Origin: Gp1-AA122 sp035631655
GTDB taxonomy: Bacteria > Acidobacteriota > Terriglobia > Terriglobales > Acidobacteriaceae
Direction of reading: 5' to 3'
Length of the DNA stretch: 8,195 nucleotides
Assembly: GCA_035631655.1 (NCBI GenBank)
Contig: DASQIH010000178.1
Location: forward strand, 1-8,195
Shown here: positions 7,717-8,195 of the stretch, piece after piece
Position numbering within the stretch: position 1 is the first letter of the stretch
Layout: each line of letters begins with the position of its first letter
Program-made: the position numbers and the translations under genes
Notes under the pieces: model-generated
What the model was told of the DNA's origin: nothing
Seen by the model: the letters and a program-made list of their open reading frames with translations, nothing else
Databases searched by the model: none

Positions 7717-7725
7717 GGAGAGGAG
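7717..7725 (+). promoter_or_regulatory. Strong Shine-Dalgarno before an alternative TTG start of the LacI-type gene
   Basis: GGAGAGGAG lies six bases before an in-frame TTG at 7732. The frame is open from there to the family-typical ATG at 7825, which has no good ribosome binding site. Using it would add 31 residues and leave only 40 bases between the divergent starts. Confidence 0.3.
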
Positions 7726-7748
7726 TTGGGTTTGCACGACTCTGAGGA

Positions 7749-7777
7749 TTCGCAGCCATCTTGGGATAGACTATCAT
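7749..7777 (+). promoter_or_regulatory. Possible sigma-70 promoter for the LacI-type gene
   Basis: TTCGCA (7749-7754) and TATCAT (7772-7777) are 17 bases apart, four and five of six matches to the consensus. A start site near 7784 would give a leader of about 40 bases before the ATG at 7825. If used, translation could not begin at TTG 7732. Confidence 0.3.
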
Positions 7778-7824
7778 CCGTTCCGCAAGACGCCATTGGG
7801 AAGCCTTTCCGATTGAAATCTTCC

Positions 7825-8195
7825 ATGGTGACCATCAGGGACGTAGCCAAGGCGAGTGGCTTGTCGTCTACAACCGTCTCCATCGTTCTGAACAACGCCC
7901 CGTTGGCACGCTACATCCCGCCTGCTACCAAAAAGAAAATCGAAACCGCCGCCAAGAAGTTGGGATACCGACCGAACCTGTTCGCCCGCTCGCTGCGCAG
8001 CAAGAGAAGCCACACGGTCGGGGTCATGGTTTTTGACATGACCGATCCTTACTGCACGCTGATCCTGCGGGGCATTGAAAACTCTCTCTACCAGTCCAAT
8101 TTTCTTCCTATCCTGACCGACGTTCACAACGAGCGCAGCCGTTTCGAGCGTTACCTGGGAATGATGCTGGACCGCCGGATCGAGGGCCTGGTGAT
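7825..8195 (+). CDS. LacI/GalR-family transcriptional regulator, N-terminal part, cut by the window edge
   Basis: The first 123 codons of a gene that runs off the right edge. MVTIRDVAKASGLSSTTVSI (1-20) is the LacI-type helix-turn-helix, with IETAAKKLGYRPNLFARSLRS (39-59) as the rest of the DNA-binding domain and the hinge helix. From about residue 64 (TVGVMVFDMTDPYCTLILRGIE) begins the periplasmic-binding-protein-like ligand domain. Family members are about 330-345 residues long, so roughly a third is visible. They bind palindromic operators as dimers and respond to a sugar or related ligand; the ligand here cannot be told. The ATG is chosen because family members start just before this motif; a TTG at 7732 has a much better ribosome binding site. 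It diverges from the TPR gene. Any target operon is probably downstream, outside the window. Confidence 0.93.
   Translation, partial: MVTIRDVAKASGLSSTTVSIVLNNAPLARYIPPATKKKIETAAKKLGYRPNLFARSLRSKRSHTVGVMVFDMTDPYCTLILRGIENSLYQSNFLPILTDVHNERSRFERYLGMMLDRRIEGLV

Overview
The window looks like a stretch of chromosome from an Acidobacteriota-like bacterium. This is inferred from gene content, not from any marker gene: secreted multi-domain proteins with carboxypeptidase-regulatory-like beta-sandwich domains, an FG-GAP/ASPIC-UnbV (CRTAC1-type) secreted propeller and a TPR partner. Such genes are common in Terriglobia-type genomes. GC content looks moderate, and GTG/TTG starts seem to be used.

Left part (1-810): the N-terminal 143 codons of a membrane-anchored DUF218 (SanA/YdcF/ElyC-like) protein run off the left edge on the minus strand. 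Its TTG start is supported by a strong Shine-Dalgarno. About 380 bases follow with no convincing gene, only a compact 7-bp hairpin.

Middle plus-strand operon (820-4325): two exported proteins, joined by a 4-base ATGA overlap, can be lined up end to end with each other. Both start with a peptidase-regulatory-like fold, share a YY-x-D-x-A motif near residue 240, and continue with a series of beta-sandwich modules marked by PG-x-Y turns. The first has a Sec-type signal, the second a lipoprotein signal with an LASC lipobox. They look like an old tandem duplication in which one copy became membrane-anchored.

Convergent gap (4326-4578): this holds what looks like the decayed start of a third secreted protein on the minus strand. 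It is split over two frames and lacks a proper start.

Minus-strand pair (4579-7691): a TPR protein is followed 56 bases later by a CRTAC1-like seven-motif FG-GAP propeller with a C-terminal ASPIC/UnbV domain. Both carry export or anchoring sequences, so they probably act outside the cytoplasm. The order suggests one operon, though a TATAAT box lies just before the second gene.

Right edge (7825-8195): the N-terminal part of a LacI/GalR-family repressor is transcribed divergently from the TPR gene. Its regulon cannot be seen. No RNA gene, insertion sequence, CRISPR array, origin or attachment site was recognised. The genes appear to be mainly cell-envelope and secreted functions with one regulator. 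I see no clear evidence of a new defence or mobile system. The most unusual items are the colinear paralog pair and the gene remnant between the convergent operons.
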